Origin: Leptospiraceae bacterium UBA2033
Lineage (GTDB): Bacteria; Spirochaetota; Leptospiria; Leptospirales; Leptospiraceae
Length of the DNA stretch: 28,840 bases
Assembly: GCA_002333425.1 (NCBI GenBank)
Contig: DDBL01000108.1
Coordinates: forward strand, 255 to 29,094
Reading direction: 5' to 3'
Numbering within the stretch: the stretch's first letter is position 1; each line of letters starts with the position of its first letter. The translations under genes and the position numbers were made by a program. The notes under the pieces were generated by a model, which saw only the letters and a list, made by a program, of their open reading frames with translations, ran no database searches and was not told the DNA's origin. Below, in pieces: positions 1 through 8,018 of this stretch.

Positions 1-21
1 GGGATAGGGGATAACTTATGA
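1..21 (+). CDS. possible last codons of hsdM (partial, left edge)
   Basis: The first seven codons of frame 1 read GIGDNL and then a TGA that overlaps the hsdS ATG as ATGA. A four-base overlap is the usual hsdM-hsdS junction in type I systems, so this may be the C-terminus of the methyltransferase subunit. Six residues cannot identify a protein. The call rests on position only, and frame 3 would also stop here. Confidence 0.3.
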   Translation, partial: GIGDNL

Positions 22-1253
22 AAAAATGGAAAGAAGAATCTTTAGAGCAAGTAAATTTAGAAATAATAGACGGAGATAGAGGGGATAACTATCCTAAGTC
101 ACACGAATTTACGAAAGAAGGTCATTGCCTTTTCTTAAATACATCAAATATTAAGGATGATTCTTTTCAACTATCAGATATACACTTCATAGATGAAAAG
201 AAAGACTCCATGTTGCGAAAAGGAAAATTACAAAGAAATGATATTGTAATTACTACTCGCGGCACAATAGGAAGCATTGCTTATTATCATAACAGTATTC
301 CTTACGATCATATTCGAATTAATTCTGGTATGGTTATCATACGATCACAAAATAATGTAGATTCAAAATATTTGTATCTTGCATTTCGATCAAACTATTT
401 TAAAGAGCAATGTTTTAAAAGATCGTCTGGTTCAGCGCAGCCACAACTTCCCATTAAAGATTTAAAGACAATCAAAATCCCACTCCCACCACTTCCCACC
501 CAACAACGAATAGCCGCAATTCTTTCTGCCTACGATGACTTAATCGAAAACAACCGCCGTCGCATAACGCTTTTAGAAAACTCCGCACGGCTTCTTTATA
601 AAGAATGGTTCGTCAAGTTCCAATTCCCCGGTCACGAAAAAGTAAAGGTTAAGAACGGTTTGCCGGAAGAGTGGGAGAGGAAGAAGATTGGAGATATTGC
701 CGAAACTGTAGGTGGAGGAACTCCATCAACTGTTGTTCCTGAATACTGGAATGAAGGAAATATTACTTGGTTTGTTCCTAAGGATTTAACAAATAATGGC
801 TGTTTGCCTTTAATTGATTCTGAAAAGAAAATTACTAGTCTTGGTTTAAAAAAAAGTTCCGCAAGAATGCTTCCACCAGAAACTATTTTAATGACAAGCC
901 GTGCGTCTATAGGTTACTTCGGATTATTTGAAAAAGAATGCTGCACTAATCAAGGATTTATTTCCATTATTCCGAAATTGGAAAATTCAAAAATGTTCAT
1001 ACTTTATAACTTAATGAACAGAAAACAAGAAATTGAGCTAAAAGCGAGTGGAACTACTTTTAAAGAGATTAGTAAGGGCATATTTAGGCAAATGGAAATG
1101 TTTATTCCAAATAAAGTTTTAGTAGAAGAGTTTGAAATTCGAGTTTATACAATCTTTAAACAAGTAAGAAGTTTAAAAAAACAAACCCAAAAACTCCGAG
1201 AAGCGCGTAATATACTATTACCCAAACTAATGAACCAAACGATAGAAGTATAA
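18..1253 (+). CDS. hsdS: Type I restriction-modification specificity subunit HsdS
   Basis: DNA-recognition subunit of a type I restriction-modification enzyme. It fits the two-TRD layout of 411 residues: a first target-recognition domain (about 1-155), a conserved helical spacer beginning IPLPPLPTQQRIAAIL near residue 155, a second domain (about 215-365) opening WERKKIGDIAETVGGGTPS, and a closing conserved helix REARNILLPKL. The partner restriction subunit HsdR lies 2.6 kb downstream rather than adjacent. The start is the first ATG and overlaps a possible hsdM stop. Unusually, the last codons and stop of this gene are repeated word for word at 2349 and 2487, which points to recombination at the 3' end. 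The family is certain; the recognised DNA sequence cannot be predicted. Confidence 0.93.
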   Translation: MKKWKEESLEQVNLEIIDGDRGDNYPKSHEFTKEGHCLFLNTSNIKDDSFQLSDIHFIDEKKDSMLRKGKLQRNDIVITTRGTIGSIAYYHNSIPYDHIRINSGMVIIRSQNNVDSKYLYLAFRSNYFKEQCFKRSSGSAQPQLPIKDLKTIKIPLPPLPTQQRIAAILSAYDDLIENNRRRITLLENSARLLYKEWFVKFQFPGHEKVKVKNGLPEEWERKKIGDIAETVGGGTPSTVVPEYWNEGNITWFVPKDLTNNGCLPLIDSEKKITSLGLKKSSARMLPPETILMTSRASIGYFGLFEKECCTNQGFISIIPKLENSKMFILYNLMNRKQEIELKASGTTFKEISKGIFRQMEMFIPNKVLVEEFEIRVYTIFKQVRSLKKQTQKLREARNILLPKLMNQTIEV

Positions 1254-1330
1254 ATTCGAAACTCTGTGATCTCCGTGTGCTCTGTGAGAAACAATCTTAG
1301 TCTCACAGAGAGCACAGAGTCCACAGAGGG
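1200..1330 (+). repeat. Direct repeat copy 1: hsdS 3' end plus CTCTGTG palindrome
   Basis: Bases 1200-1291 are identical to 2349-2440. The similarity continues, with a changed hairpin loop, to 1330 (2480 in the other copy). The unit contains the last 17 codons of hsdS, its stop, and an imperfect palindrome with arms CTCTGTGAGA and TCTCACAGAG. It is one end of the pair of direct repeats that bracket the toxin/immunity genes. Confidence 0.95.
1262..1330. repeat. Palindromic repeat, CACAGAG family
   Basis: An imperfect inverted repeat: CTCCGTGTGCTCTGTGAGA, a 10-base loop, then TCTCACAGAGAGCACAGAG followed by CCACAGAGG. Related strings occur at 2411-2480 and 10317-10527. It follows the hsdS stop directly and could act as a terminator hairpin, but it lacks a T-run. 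Confidence 0.8.
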
Positions 1331-1370
1331 TATCGAAGTTTAACGCAATACGAAAAAGCTCACTCTACCC

Positions 1371-1856
1371 CTAAGCGACTTTTACTTTTTGTGTATAAAG
1401 GATTTCCAGATTTTTATCAGCTTCGACAGATTTATTTTTACGACCGGCATAATGGTCATTCAATCTTTTTTGAATACCCTCTGGTGTCCATACGGCTACT
1501 CTTTCTAATCCTCTGCATTCTTCTTTGGAGGCAGGACGACGAATGCCTTTTTCGACAATAAAAAATTTGTCAGGATTGAGAGCATCTTGAATAAATTGCG
1601 GAGGCAGGTTCAATAGAGATTTGTCTAATGGAAGTTTGCCTACTTTTAGCCAGAGACCTTTTGTAACTGCATAGTCATTGACTCCTGTAATAAAAAGAAT
1701 AGGCTTGGAAATAATTTCTTGTAAGTCTTCTATATCTATCTTTGTTCGAAAATCATAAAAGGCAAATTTTGTTTTCAAAATTCTGGCATACGTAAAGTAA
1801 CCACCTTCTAGTGGAACTTTAACAATAGCCCCGACAGTCCTTTGTTGCCTTTTCAT
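1371..1856 (-). CDS. Imm26-like immunity protein
   Basis: Probable immunity protein that neutralises the toxin encoded just upstream. The N-terminus VGAIVKVPLEGGYFTYARIL and the following FAFYD resemble the Imm26 family of polymorphic-toxin immunity proteins (recognised by eye). I chose the ATG at 1856 (MKRQQRTVG, 161 residues) because it overlaps the stop of the preceding gene as ATGA; a start at 1868 (MGEEMKRQQ) is also open. No signal peptide or membrane segment is visible, so it is probably cytoplasmic. It forms a two-gene minus-strand unit with 1853-2284, and the pair is bracketed by direct repeats of the hsdS tail. The immunity role is inferred from family and neighbour. Confidence 0.7.
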   Translation of the reverse strand: MKRQQRTVGAIVKVPLEGGYFTYARILKTKFAFYDFRTKIDIEDLQEIISKPILFITGVNDYAVTKGLWLKVGKLPLDKSLLNLPPQFIQDALNPDKFFIVEKGIRRPASKEECRGLERVAVWTPEGIQKRLNDHYAGRKNKSVEADKNLEILYTQKVKVA

Positions 1857-2284
1857 TTCTTCACCCATAACTCGAATAATAAATAAATTGGATAAGAAAT
1901 CAAGAAAATTATCATAATCTTCCCGAATAATTTTTTAGAAGCTTCCCTATATTCATTTCTCTTTTTATTTCTTTTACTGATACCATTTAAGAAATTGCCA
2001 GAGTCTCCACCTTCTGATTGTGCTCCTCCATAATATTCAATCAAATCTTGTTCTCTTCCTCTAACCGCATCAGCATCATAAGATACAACATCTAAGATTG
2101 CTCTATCAAAACCATCTTCATTTTTATGATGCGAGCTATCTCTTTTGTTTAAAATTTTATCAGCCAATTCTTCCTGCGTAAGACTCTCATCATCCAATCC
2201 GCTTGCTTTTCCACTATATACCTGTCCTGTATCCTGATTTGGTTTTATATAAGTAAGATACAGCCGCTTGAAGAATTTTCCCAT
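1853..2284 (-). CDS. Orphan polymorphic-toxin nuclease domain, GIY-YIG-like
   Basis: A 143-residue protein resembling the C-terminal toxin module of Rhs/CDI-type proteins without the large delivery part. By eye it carries, in order, YLTYIKP (7-14), VYSGKAS (22-28), KRDSSHH (47-53), RGREQDLIE (75-83) and SGNFLNGISKRN (95-106). The spacing of Y-x-G, R/H, E and N recalls a GIY-YIG nuclease, which is an inference. A hydrophobic helix near 122-139 (IMIIFLISYPIYLLFELW) ends the protein, which is unusual for a nuclease toxin. The start MGKFF at 2284 is preferred; 2296 (MCET) is open. The gene runs into the immunity gene with an ATGA overlap. It may be a displaced toxin tip or a remnant. Confidence 0.6.
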   Translation of the reverse strand: MGKFFKRLYLTYIKPNQDTGQVYSGKASGLDDESLTQEELADKILNKRDSSHHKNEDGFDRAILDVVSYDADAVRGREQDLIEYYGGAQSEGGDSGNFLNGISKRNKKRNEYREASKKLFGKIMIIFLISYPIYLLFELWVKK

Positions 2285-2348
2285 AGTTTCACACAAATTA
2301 GCATACTATAAATAATGCAAATATAAATATAGTAATTTATATTTAGCA

Positions 2349-2480
2349 GAAGCGCGTAATATACTATTACCCAAACTAATGAACCAAACGATAGAAGTAT
2401 AAATTCGAAACTCTGTGATCTCCGTGTGCTCTGTGAGAAATCCTCTTTTTTCTCACAGAGAGCACAGAGTCCACGGAGGG
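2349..2480 (+). repeat. Direct repeat copy 2: hsdS 3' end plus palindrome
   Basis: Second copy of the unit at 1200-1330, identical over 92 bp and then differing only in the hairpin loop and one later base. It encodes the HsdS tail EARNILLPKLMNQTIEV and a stop, but no upstream hsdS sequence is attached. With copy 1 it brackets the toxin/immunity pair at a period of 1149-1150 bp. Confidence 0.95.
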
Positions 2481-2486
2481 ATTTCT

Positions 2487-2553
2487 CCAAAAACTCCGAG
2501 AAGCGCGTAATATACTATTACCCAAACTAATGAACCAAACGATAGAAGTATAA
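2487..2553 (+). repeat. Third copy of the hsdS 3' end
   Basis: Sixty-seven bases identical to 1187-1253, ending at the hsdS stop codon. It starts only six bases after copy 2 and lacks the palindrome that follows the other two copies. No hsdS coding sequence precedes it, so it is a detached gene end, not a gene. Confidence 0.93.
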
Positions 2554-2893
2554 AGCCAGAAAAAAAAACAAAGCCCAACTAAAAACAAAAAAGCCCACCA
2601 GTCCCCTCACCCAGCAGCTTCCAAGTGTGCGAAGGGAGAGGGCTTATTCAAACATGTGTAACAATTACTTTTAATTGGGTGAGGGCAACCCCGAAAAAGC
2701 AAAAGAGAAGGGATACTCTGATAAAGTTTAACGATATAGAAAAAGACGGGATGAGGAAGAAGAACTAAAAAGCCAAAGCTACCACAACCCCAACAAAGCC
2801 TTCCTTAAAAAAACTTCTTTTCTTCTTCAAAACCAAATCTTTTTTTCTTTACAAAACCTAAACAAATGCTACCTTACAAAAAAGGAGATAAAT
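2554..2893. other. Noncoding stretch with a CCCTCACCC inverted repeat
   Basis: No credible gene. Inverted arms CCCTCACCCA (2604-2613) and TGGGTGAGGG (2676-2685) bracket a GGGAGAGGG string and form a dispersed-repeat-like element. AGTTTAACG followed by GAAAAAG near 2724-2744 resembles 1337-1358 beyond the first hsdS repeat, perhaps a further piece of the duplicated unit. The last part is AT-rich and leads into the panA-like gene, with a good ribosome-binding site AAGGAGAT (2882-2889) and a possible -35 TTTACA at 2848. Confidence 0.6.
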
Positions 2894-3460
2894 ATGTTAG
2901 AATTTCATTACAACTTAGAAAAAGTATTAGAATCTATTTCTTATTTATTATCCAAAACGAAAAATAAAGAATTAGATATTTTACATCTTATCAAGTTTCT
3001 TTATTTTGCAGATAGAGAAAGTATTAAAGAATACAATTATCCGATTACGGGTGACAGCTATTCGTCATTACCCTACGGACCTATCGTGAGTAAAACTTTT
3101 GATTTGATTAAGTCAAACCAATTATCTATGAGTCCTTTTTCTGAATACATAAAGCGCGACGACAAAAAGATTCTCCTAACAAAAGAAAGAGCGCCTCAGA
3201 AACTATCTGAGGCAGATTTAGAAATCTTGGATCAGGTCTATAACAAATTCATACATTATACGCCCGCGCAATTGATTGATTACTGTCATAATGCAAAGTT
3301 TGTTCCTGAATGGAAAGATCCTGGCACATCAAGCATTCCAATTGATACAGAAGATCTTCTTTTGTTGTTAGGAAAGTCACAGGACGAAATCAAAGCAATT
3401 CGACAAATGATTCAAGAATCAGAAATCACTAATTCATTTCTTTCTAAGTATGAAGCTTGA
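2894..3460 (+). CDS. Panacea-domain antitoxin (PanA-like, SocA/GepA type)
   Basis: Antitoxin-type protein of 188 residues. The segment LDILHLIKFLYFADRESIKE followed by YPITGDSYSSLPYGPI is the signature of the Panacea domain (DUF4065/SocA-like). In published toxin-antitoxin studies that domain pairs with many unrelated toxins, which it neutralises directly. The ATG has a strong ribosome-binding site 5 bases upstream. Its end overlaps the start of the next gene by 11 bp, so the two are translationally coupled. The downstream gene is the presumed toxin, and hsdR follows in the same transcription unit. Family recognition is firm; pairing with this toxin is inferred from gene order. Confidence 0.82.
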   Translation: MLEFHYNLEKVLESISYLLSKTKNKELDILHLIKFLYFADRESIKEYNYPITGDSYSSLPYGPIVSKTFDLIKSNQLSMSPFSEYIKRDDKKILLTKERAPQKLSEADLEILDQVYNKFIHYTPAQLIDYCHNAKFVPEWKDPGTSSIPIDTEDLLLLLGKSQDEIKAIRQMIQESEITNSFLSKYEA

Positions 3461-3833
3461 AGCAGGCGATGCCTACTGGGATGATTCATCTCGTTCTTCT
3501 ATTAAGCATTTATATTTTATATTAGGAGTCGAAGAGCAAATAGGCAATACGATAGTTGCCGTTGTAAATATTACCTCTAACAATCCATCAAAGGAACAAA
3601 CTTGCCTCATTTATCCGAATGAACATCGGAATATTTTACATGAGTCAGTCGTTTATTATCGAGAAGCAAGGCTATTAATTCATGAAAGGTTATATGACGA
3701 TATAATAAAAGGAGTCATTAGAAAAGCAGATTCAGCCTCTCAGGAATTATTGGATAGAATGATTGATGGCGGTAAGAAATCAAAACAAATTCCAATAGAA
3801 GTAAAACGAATGCTTAAAAGGTTATATCCATGA
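3450..3833 (+). CDS. Probable toxin partner of the Panacea antitoxin (possible MazF/PemK-like fold)
   Basis: A 127-residue protein I do not firmly recognise. Its N-terminus EAGDAYWDDSS, the central strand IVAVVNITSNN and the later HESVVYYREARLLI follow the order of MazF/PemK-type toxins (GDIYW..., ...v.pltS..., ...SvV...R.i). A small ribonuclease-like SH3-barrel toxin is therefore possible. It overlaps the antitoxin gene by 11 bp and hsdR by 4 bp (ATGA), so it sits in a tightly coupled three-gene unit. If the fold call is wrong, position still marks it as the likely toxin, since Panacea antitoxins normally have a toxin gene next to them. Confidence 0.55.
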   Translation: MKLEAGDAYWDDSSRSSIKHLYFILGVEEQIGNTIVAVVNITSNNPSKEQTCLIYPNEHRNILHESVVYYREARLLIHERLYDDIIKGVIRKADSASQELLDRMIDGGKKSKQIPIEVKRMLKRLYP

Positions 3834-6800
3834 ATGAATTCAACGAAGATGAATTAGTCCAAAAGACAACTGCCGAGTATCTCCGAGATAGTCTAGGCTG
3901 GGAAATTCATTTCGCACATAACACCGAAACTTTTGGAGAAAGTGGAACCTTCGGACGAAAAGACGACCGCGAAGTTCTTTTAAAGAAGTATCTATTACCC
4001 GCACTTAGAAAGTTAAATCCTGATTTGCCCGAAGAAGCCTATCAGGGAGCAATGAAGAAACTTTCTGATGCAGGAGTCGGAAAATCTTTAGAACAAATCA
4101 ATCGGGATAATTACAAGTATCTGCTTAATGGAGTTCCCGTTGAATTTCAAGTAAACGGGAAATTTACCCAGAGAAATTTACAACTCATTGACTTTGATCA
4201 TGCGGATAACAACCATTTTCTCGCAGTTCGAGAATTTTTTGTCAAAGGATATTTGTATCGAAGAAGGGCAGATATAATGGGGTTTATCAATGGTATCCCC
4301 GTAATCTTTATAGAATTAAAAAATGTTCATCGAAATATTCGATCTGCATTCGAGGATAATCTAAAAGACTACAAAACCTCTGTCCCACAACTTTTTCATC
4401 ATAATGCAATAATCGTTCTCTCTAATGGAATTGATGCCAAACTCGGCGCACTTACAAGTAGGTTTGAACATTTTCACGAATGGAAACGACTAGCTGAGGA
4501 TGATGCAGGACGAGTCGATATGGAGACTTTACTAAAAGGAATTTTTAGAAAGGAAAATCTTTTAGATATTTTGGAGAACTTTATTCTATTCGACGAGAGT
4601 GGCGGAAAAATTGTAAAAATCCTAGCCAAGAATCATCAGTATCTAGGAGTTAACTTAGGATTAGCCTCCGTTTTACAACGAAAAGAAAAACAAGGCAAAC
4701 TAGGAGTATTCTGGCATACACAAGGTTCGGGAAAATCCTATTCAATGGTATTTTTCACTCGTAAGATCCATCGTAAAATTGGAAGCAATTTTACTTTCCT
4801 AATTTGCACAGATAGAGAAGATTTGGATACACAAATCTATAAAACTTTTGCAGGAGTTGGACTTGTAGAAAATGACAAAGACCCCTGCCGTGCGAGTTCT
4901 GGTGAGCATTTAAAACAACTTTTACAAGAGCATAAGTCCTATATATTTTCTCTAATTCAAAAATTCAACCAAGATGTTGATCCGGCAAATGCCTATAATA
5001 CGCGAGAAGATATTATCGTAATAACAGATGAAGCACATCGAACCCAATATGGACGACTAGCGTTAAATCTACGTAATGCGCTACCCAAGGCTTCTTTTTT
5101 AGGATTCACAGGAACTCCTCTTATGAAAGGTGATGCTGATGAGCCTACGCGAAAAGTATTTGGCGAATATGTATCAACTTACGACTTCCAACGTGCAGTA
5201 GATGATAACGCTACCGTTCCTTTGTATTACGATGCGCGGGGAGAGAAACTAGGAATCTCTATTCAAGGTCTAAATGAAAAGATTGCCGAAAAACTAGAAG
5301 AATTTACAGACGGGGACTTGGACGAAAAATTAAAACTAGAAAAAGAATTAGCGAGAGACTACCATATAATAACCGCTAGCAAACGATTAGAAGCAATTGC
5401 TATTGACTTCGTGGAACATTACAGCAAAGCATGGGAATCAGGAAAAGCAATGTTTGTCTGTATAGATAAACTAACCTGTGTTAGAATGTATAATTTAATT
5501 AAATACCATTGGGAAGAACAAAAAAAGTCTGTCCGAAATTCTATTGAAAAAAGTGCAGATGACCAAGAGGCAATTTACAGTAGCCGCAAACTTGCTTGGA
5601 TGGAAGAAACTAGGATGGCAGTTGTCATCAGTGAAGAACAAAACGAAGAAGACAAATTTCAGAAATGGGATTTAAGTATATTAGAACATCGCAAACTTAT
5701 GAAAGACGGTTTCCAGTTGGAAAGTGGAAGACGTATGGATTTAGAAACAGCTTTTAAAGACCCCGACCATCCCTTTCGAATTGTATTTGTCTGTGCAATG
5801 TGGCTAACTGGATTTGATGTTCCTTCTCTCTCTACGCTTTATCTCGATAAGCCGCTCAAAGCACACACACTTATGCAAGCCATCGCTAGAGCAAATCGAG
5901 TGTATGCGGAAAAAACAAACGGACTCATAGTTGACTATGTAGGTATTCTAAAAAACCTCCGTGACGCACTATTAGATTTTACAGGCAAAAAAGGAGATAC
6001 TGGTGATAAACCTCCAGCTCCACCCGAAGAAGAGCTTCTAGGGCGACTAGCCGAGGCTTATCTAATGATAGATACTTTTTTCACAGAAAAAGGATTCAGT
6101 TTACAAACTCTCTTTGGTGCGATAGGGTTCGATAAAATTTTACTCTTAAAAGACGCAAAAGAAGCAATTAATGAAAGCTCTGAATCTAGAAGACGTTTTG
6201 AAATTATGGCGCGTCTGTTTTTCAAACTATTCAAAGCGTGTATCAACAATAAAGGAATTAACGAATACAAAAAAGGGTATGATGCAATCAATGTTATCTA
6301 TAAGAGTTTGCAAGAAGATAGAGAAAACGCCGACATAGATGAGATTATAAAAGAACTCCAAGATATTGTTAATCAATCGGTTGGTCTATTAAAAGCAAGG
6401 TCATCTGAATCAAGATTATTCGATATAAGTAAAATTGATTTTAATGCACTACAAGAAAACTTTAAAAAAAGCAAAACCCAAAAGACTACAGTTCAAAACC
6501 TAAAAGATGCAGTAGAAAGAAAACTCCAAACAATGATGAGTCTGAATCCTTCGAGAGTAGACTTTCAAAAAAAATACCAAGAAATCATTGATGATTTAAA
6601 CAATGAAAAAAACAGGCAAACAATAGAAGATACATTTAAACAGCTTATTGAATTCATAGAAGAATTGAGCGAAGAAGAAATGAGAGCAAGTAAAGAAGGA
6701 TTAAAAGAAGAAAGCCTAGCAGTCTATGACATCCTTCGCAAACCAAGCTTAGCCACAGAAGAAAAAAGTAAAGTAAAGGACATAGCAAAATCCTTATTTC

Positions 6801-6982
6801 AAAATATAGAGTCTCTTATTCAAGGAATGCATGACTGGTCAGAAAAACAATCTACTCGCGATACTATCAAAGCAAAAATCCGAGACTACCTCTGGGACGA
6901 TAAAACAGGATTACCCGCAAGTTATTCAGACGAAGAGATAGAGCAAAAGACGGAAGAAATATTTTTGTTACTTATTAGGTAA
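3830..6982 (+). CDS. hsdR: Type I restriction enzyme HsdR (motor and nuclease subunit)
   Basis: ATP-dependent DNA translocase and endonuclease subunit of the type I enzyme, 1050 residues and apparently intact. The PD-(D/E)xK nuclease centre is D148 with E162-L-K164 (IFIELKN). Superfamily 2 helicase motifs follow: Walker A TQGSGKS (297-303), DEAH (400-403), GFTGTPL, then MWLTGFDVPSLSTLYLDKP and QAIARANRVY near 675-695. The charged helical C-terminus matches the HsdM-binding region. Translation is coupled to the upstream toxin gene by ATGA. It needs HsdS (18-1253) and an HsdM that is not in the window. The 3' end overlaps the convergent pheS by 8 bp. Confidence 0.95.
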   Translation: MNEFNEDELVQKTTAEYLRDSLGWEIHFAHNTETFGESGTFGRKDDREVLLKKYLLPALRKLNPDLPEEAYQGAMKKLSDAGVGKSLEQINRDNYKYLLNGVPVEFQVNGKFTQRNLQLIDFDHADNNHFLAVREFFVKGYLYRRRADIMGFINGIPVIFIELKNVHRNIRSAFEDNLKDYKTSVPQLFHHNAIIVLSNGIDAKLGALTSRFEHFHEWKRLAEDDAGRVDMETLLKGIFRKENLLDILENFILFDESGGKIVKILAKNHQYLGVNLGLASVLQRKEKQGKLGVFWHTQGSGKSYSMVFFTRKIHRKIGSNFTFLICTDREDLDTQIYKTFAGVGLVENDKDPCRASSGEHLKQLLQEHKSYIFSLIQKFNQDVDPANAYNTREDIIVITDEAHRTQYGRLALNLRNALPKASFLGFTGTPLMKGDADEPTRKVFGEYVSTYDFQRAVDDNATVPLYYDARGEKLGISIQGLNEKIAEKLEEFTDGDLDEKLKLEKELARDYHIITASKRLEAIAIDFVEHYSKAWESGKAMFVCIDKLTCVRMYNLIKYHWEEQKKSVRNSIEKSADDQEAIYSSRKLAWMEETRMAVVISEEQNEEDKFQKWDLSILEHRKLMKDGFQLESGRRMDLETAFKDPDHPFRIVFVCAMWLTGFDVPSLSTLYLDKPLKAHTLMQAIARANRVYAEKTNGLIVDYVGILKNLRDALLDFTGKKGDTGDKPPAPPEEELLGRLAEAYLMIDTFFTEKGFSLQTLFGAIGFDKILLLKDAKEAINESSESRRRFEIMARLFFKLFKACINNKGINEYKKGYDAINVIYKSLQEDRENADIDEIIKELQDIVNQSVGLLKARSSESRLFDISKIDFNALQENFKKSKTQKTTVQNLKDAVERKLQTMMSLNPSRVDFQKKYQEIIDDLNNEKNRQTIEDTFKQLIEFIEELSEEEMRASKEGLKEESLAVYDILRKPSLATEEKSKVKDIAKSLFQNIESLIQGMHDWSEKQSTRDTIKAKIRDYLWDDKTGLPASYSDEEIEQKTEEIFLLLIR

Positions 6983-8003
6983 ATTGCTTCAAAAACCTCA
7001 AATTCCCCGAATGAATATATCGTATATCATTGATCGCATAACGCATCATGACGAGGCGGTCAAGACCAAGACCAAACGCAAAACCTTTCCACACTTTCGG
7101 ATCAAGACCAGCGAACTGAATTACGTTTGGATGCACAAGCCCACAAGGGAGTAACTCGACCCAACCGGAATGTTTGCAAACAGAACAGCCAGAGCCACCA
7201 CAAACCATACAAGAAATATCTAACTCAAAACCAGGTTCGACAAATGGGAAGTAGCCGGGACGAAGCCTGACTTTCACTTCTCGTTTGAAAATTTCTGTCA
7301 ACAAAACATTCATCGTATAAATGAGATTAGCCGTTGATACATCTTTGTCGATGACCATACCTTCGATTTGGTAAAATGTATTTTCGTGAGAAGCATCTAC
7401 TTCTTCATAACGAAATACGCGACCCGGCGCGATGATTCTAAAGGGCGGTTTTAAGTTACGCAAAGCACGAACTTGGATCGCAGAAGTATGAGTGCGAAGT
7501 AGGTTTCCGTCTTTTGTGTAAAACGTATCTTGCATGTCGCGGGCTGGATGATCGGCGGTAAAGTTTAATGCTTCAAAGTTGTTGTAATCTGTCTCTACTT
7601 CTGGACCGTCCATGATTTGAAAACCCATCGAAGTAAAAATATCTTCTACCTCATACTGGATGCGGCTAAGTGGGTGTAGGCTTCCAACCTCTTTGTCTTG
7701 CAACGGACGAAGTAGATCAAAGTTTTCATTCTTCAATTCGTTTTCATAAAAATCTAGTTTGAGTTTTTGTTTGAGTTTGGTTACAATCTCTTCAATTTCT
7801 TTGGAAACTTCGTTGGCTCTTGCGCCTATCGTCTTCTTGTCTTCAGGACTTAACGCCCCAAGACCTTTCATGACTCCAGTGAGTTTTCCTTTCTTTCCTA
7901 CAAATAAGTTTTTATTTGTATCCAGATCTGCTTCTGACTTTGAAGAGGGTAATACCTCTTTTGCTTCACTTAATATTGCGTTTAGTTCATCTAGTAAATT
8001 CAT
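6975..8003 (-). CDS. pheS: Phenylalanine-tRNA ligase alpha subunit
   Basis: Catalytic subunit of phenylalanyl-tRNA synthetase, 342 residues, the usual length. The N-terminal coiled-coil arm (about 1-90) is followed by class II motifs: HPLSRIQYEVEDIF (motif 1, about 110), FRYEEVDASHENTFYQIEG (motif 2, about 197-215) and GFAFGLGLDRL (motif 3, about 307-317). A CxxCxGxGCxxC cluster near 265-276 is a common bacterial PheS variant that may bind zinc. The start MNLLDELNAIL at 8003 has an AAGGAA site upstream. A longer open frame back to 8141 only translates a palindromic repeat. No pheT is next to it; it is the last gene of a minus-strand run after mpl. Confidence 0.95.
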   Translation of the reverse strand: MNLLDELNAILSEAKEVLPSSKSEADLDTNKNLFVGKKGKLTGVMKGLGALSPEDKKTIGARANEVSKEIEEIVTKLKQKLKLDFYENELKNENFDLLRPLQDKEVGSLHPLSRIQYEVEDIFTSMGFQIMDGPEVETDYNNFEALNFTADHPARDMQDTFYTKDGNLLRTHTSAIQVRALRNLKPPFRIIAPGRVFRYEEVDASHENTFYQIEGMVIDKDVSTANLIYTMNVLLTEIFKREVKVRLRPGYFPFVEPGFELDISCMVCGGSGCSVCKHSGWVELLPCGLVHPNVIQFAGLDPKVWKGFAFGLGLDRLVMMRYAINDIRYIHSGNLRFLKQFT

Positions 8004-8018
8004 AGTATTTCCTTTTTT

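Noticed and set aside
2245..2588. Two minus-strand open frames of 81 and 70 codons
   Set aside because: They read the antisense of the hsdS-tail repeats and the palindrome, have no ribosome-binding site, and contain long low-complexity hydrophobic runs from AT-rich DNA.
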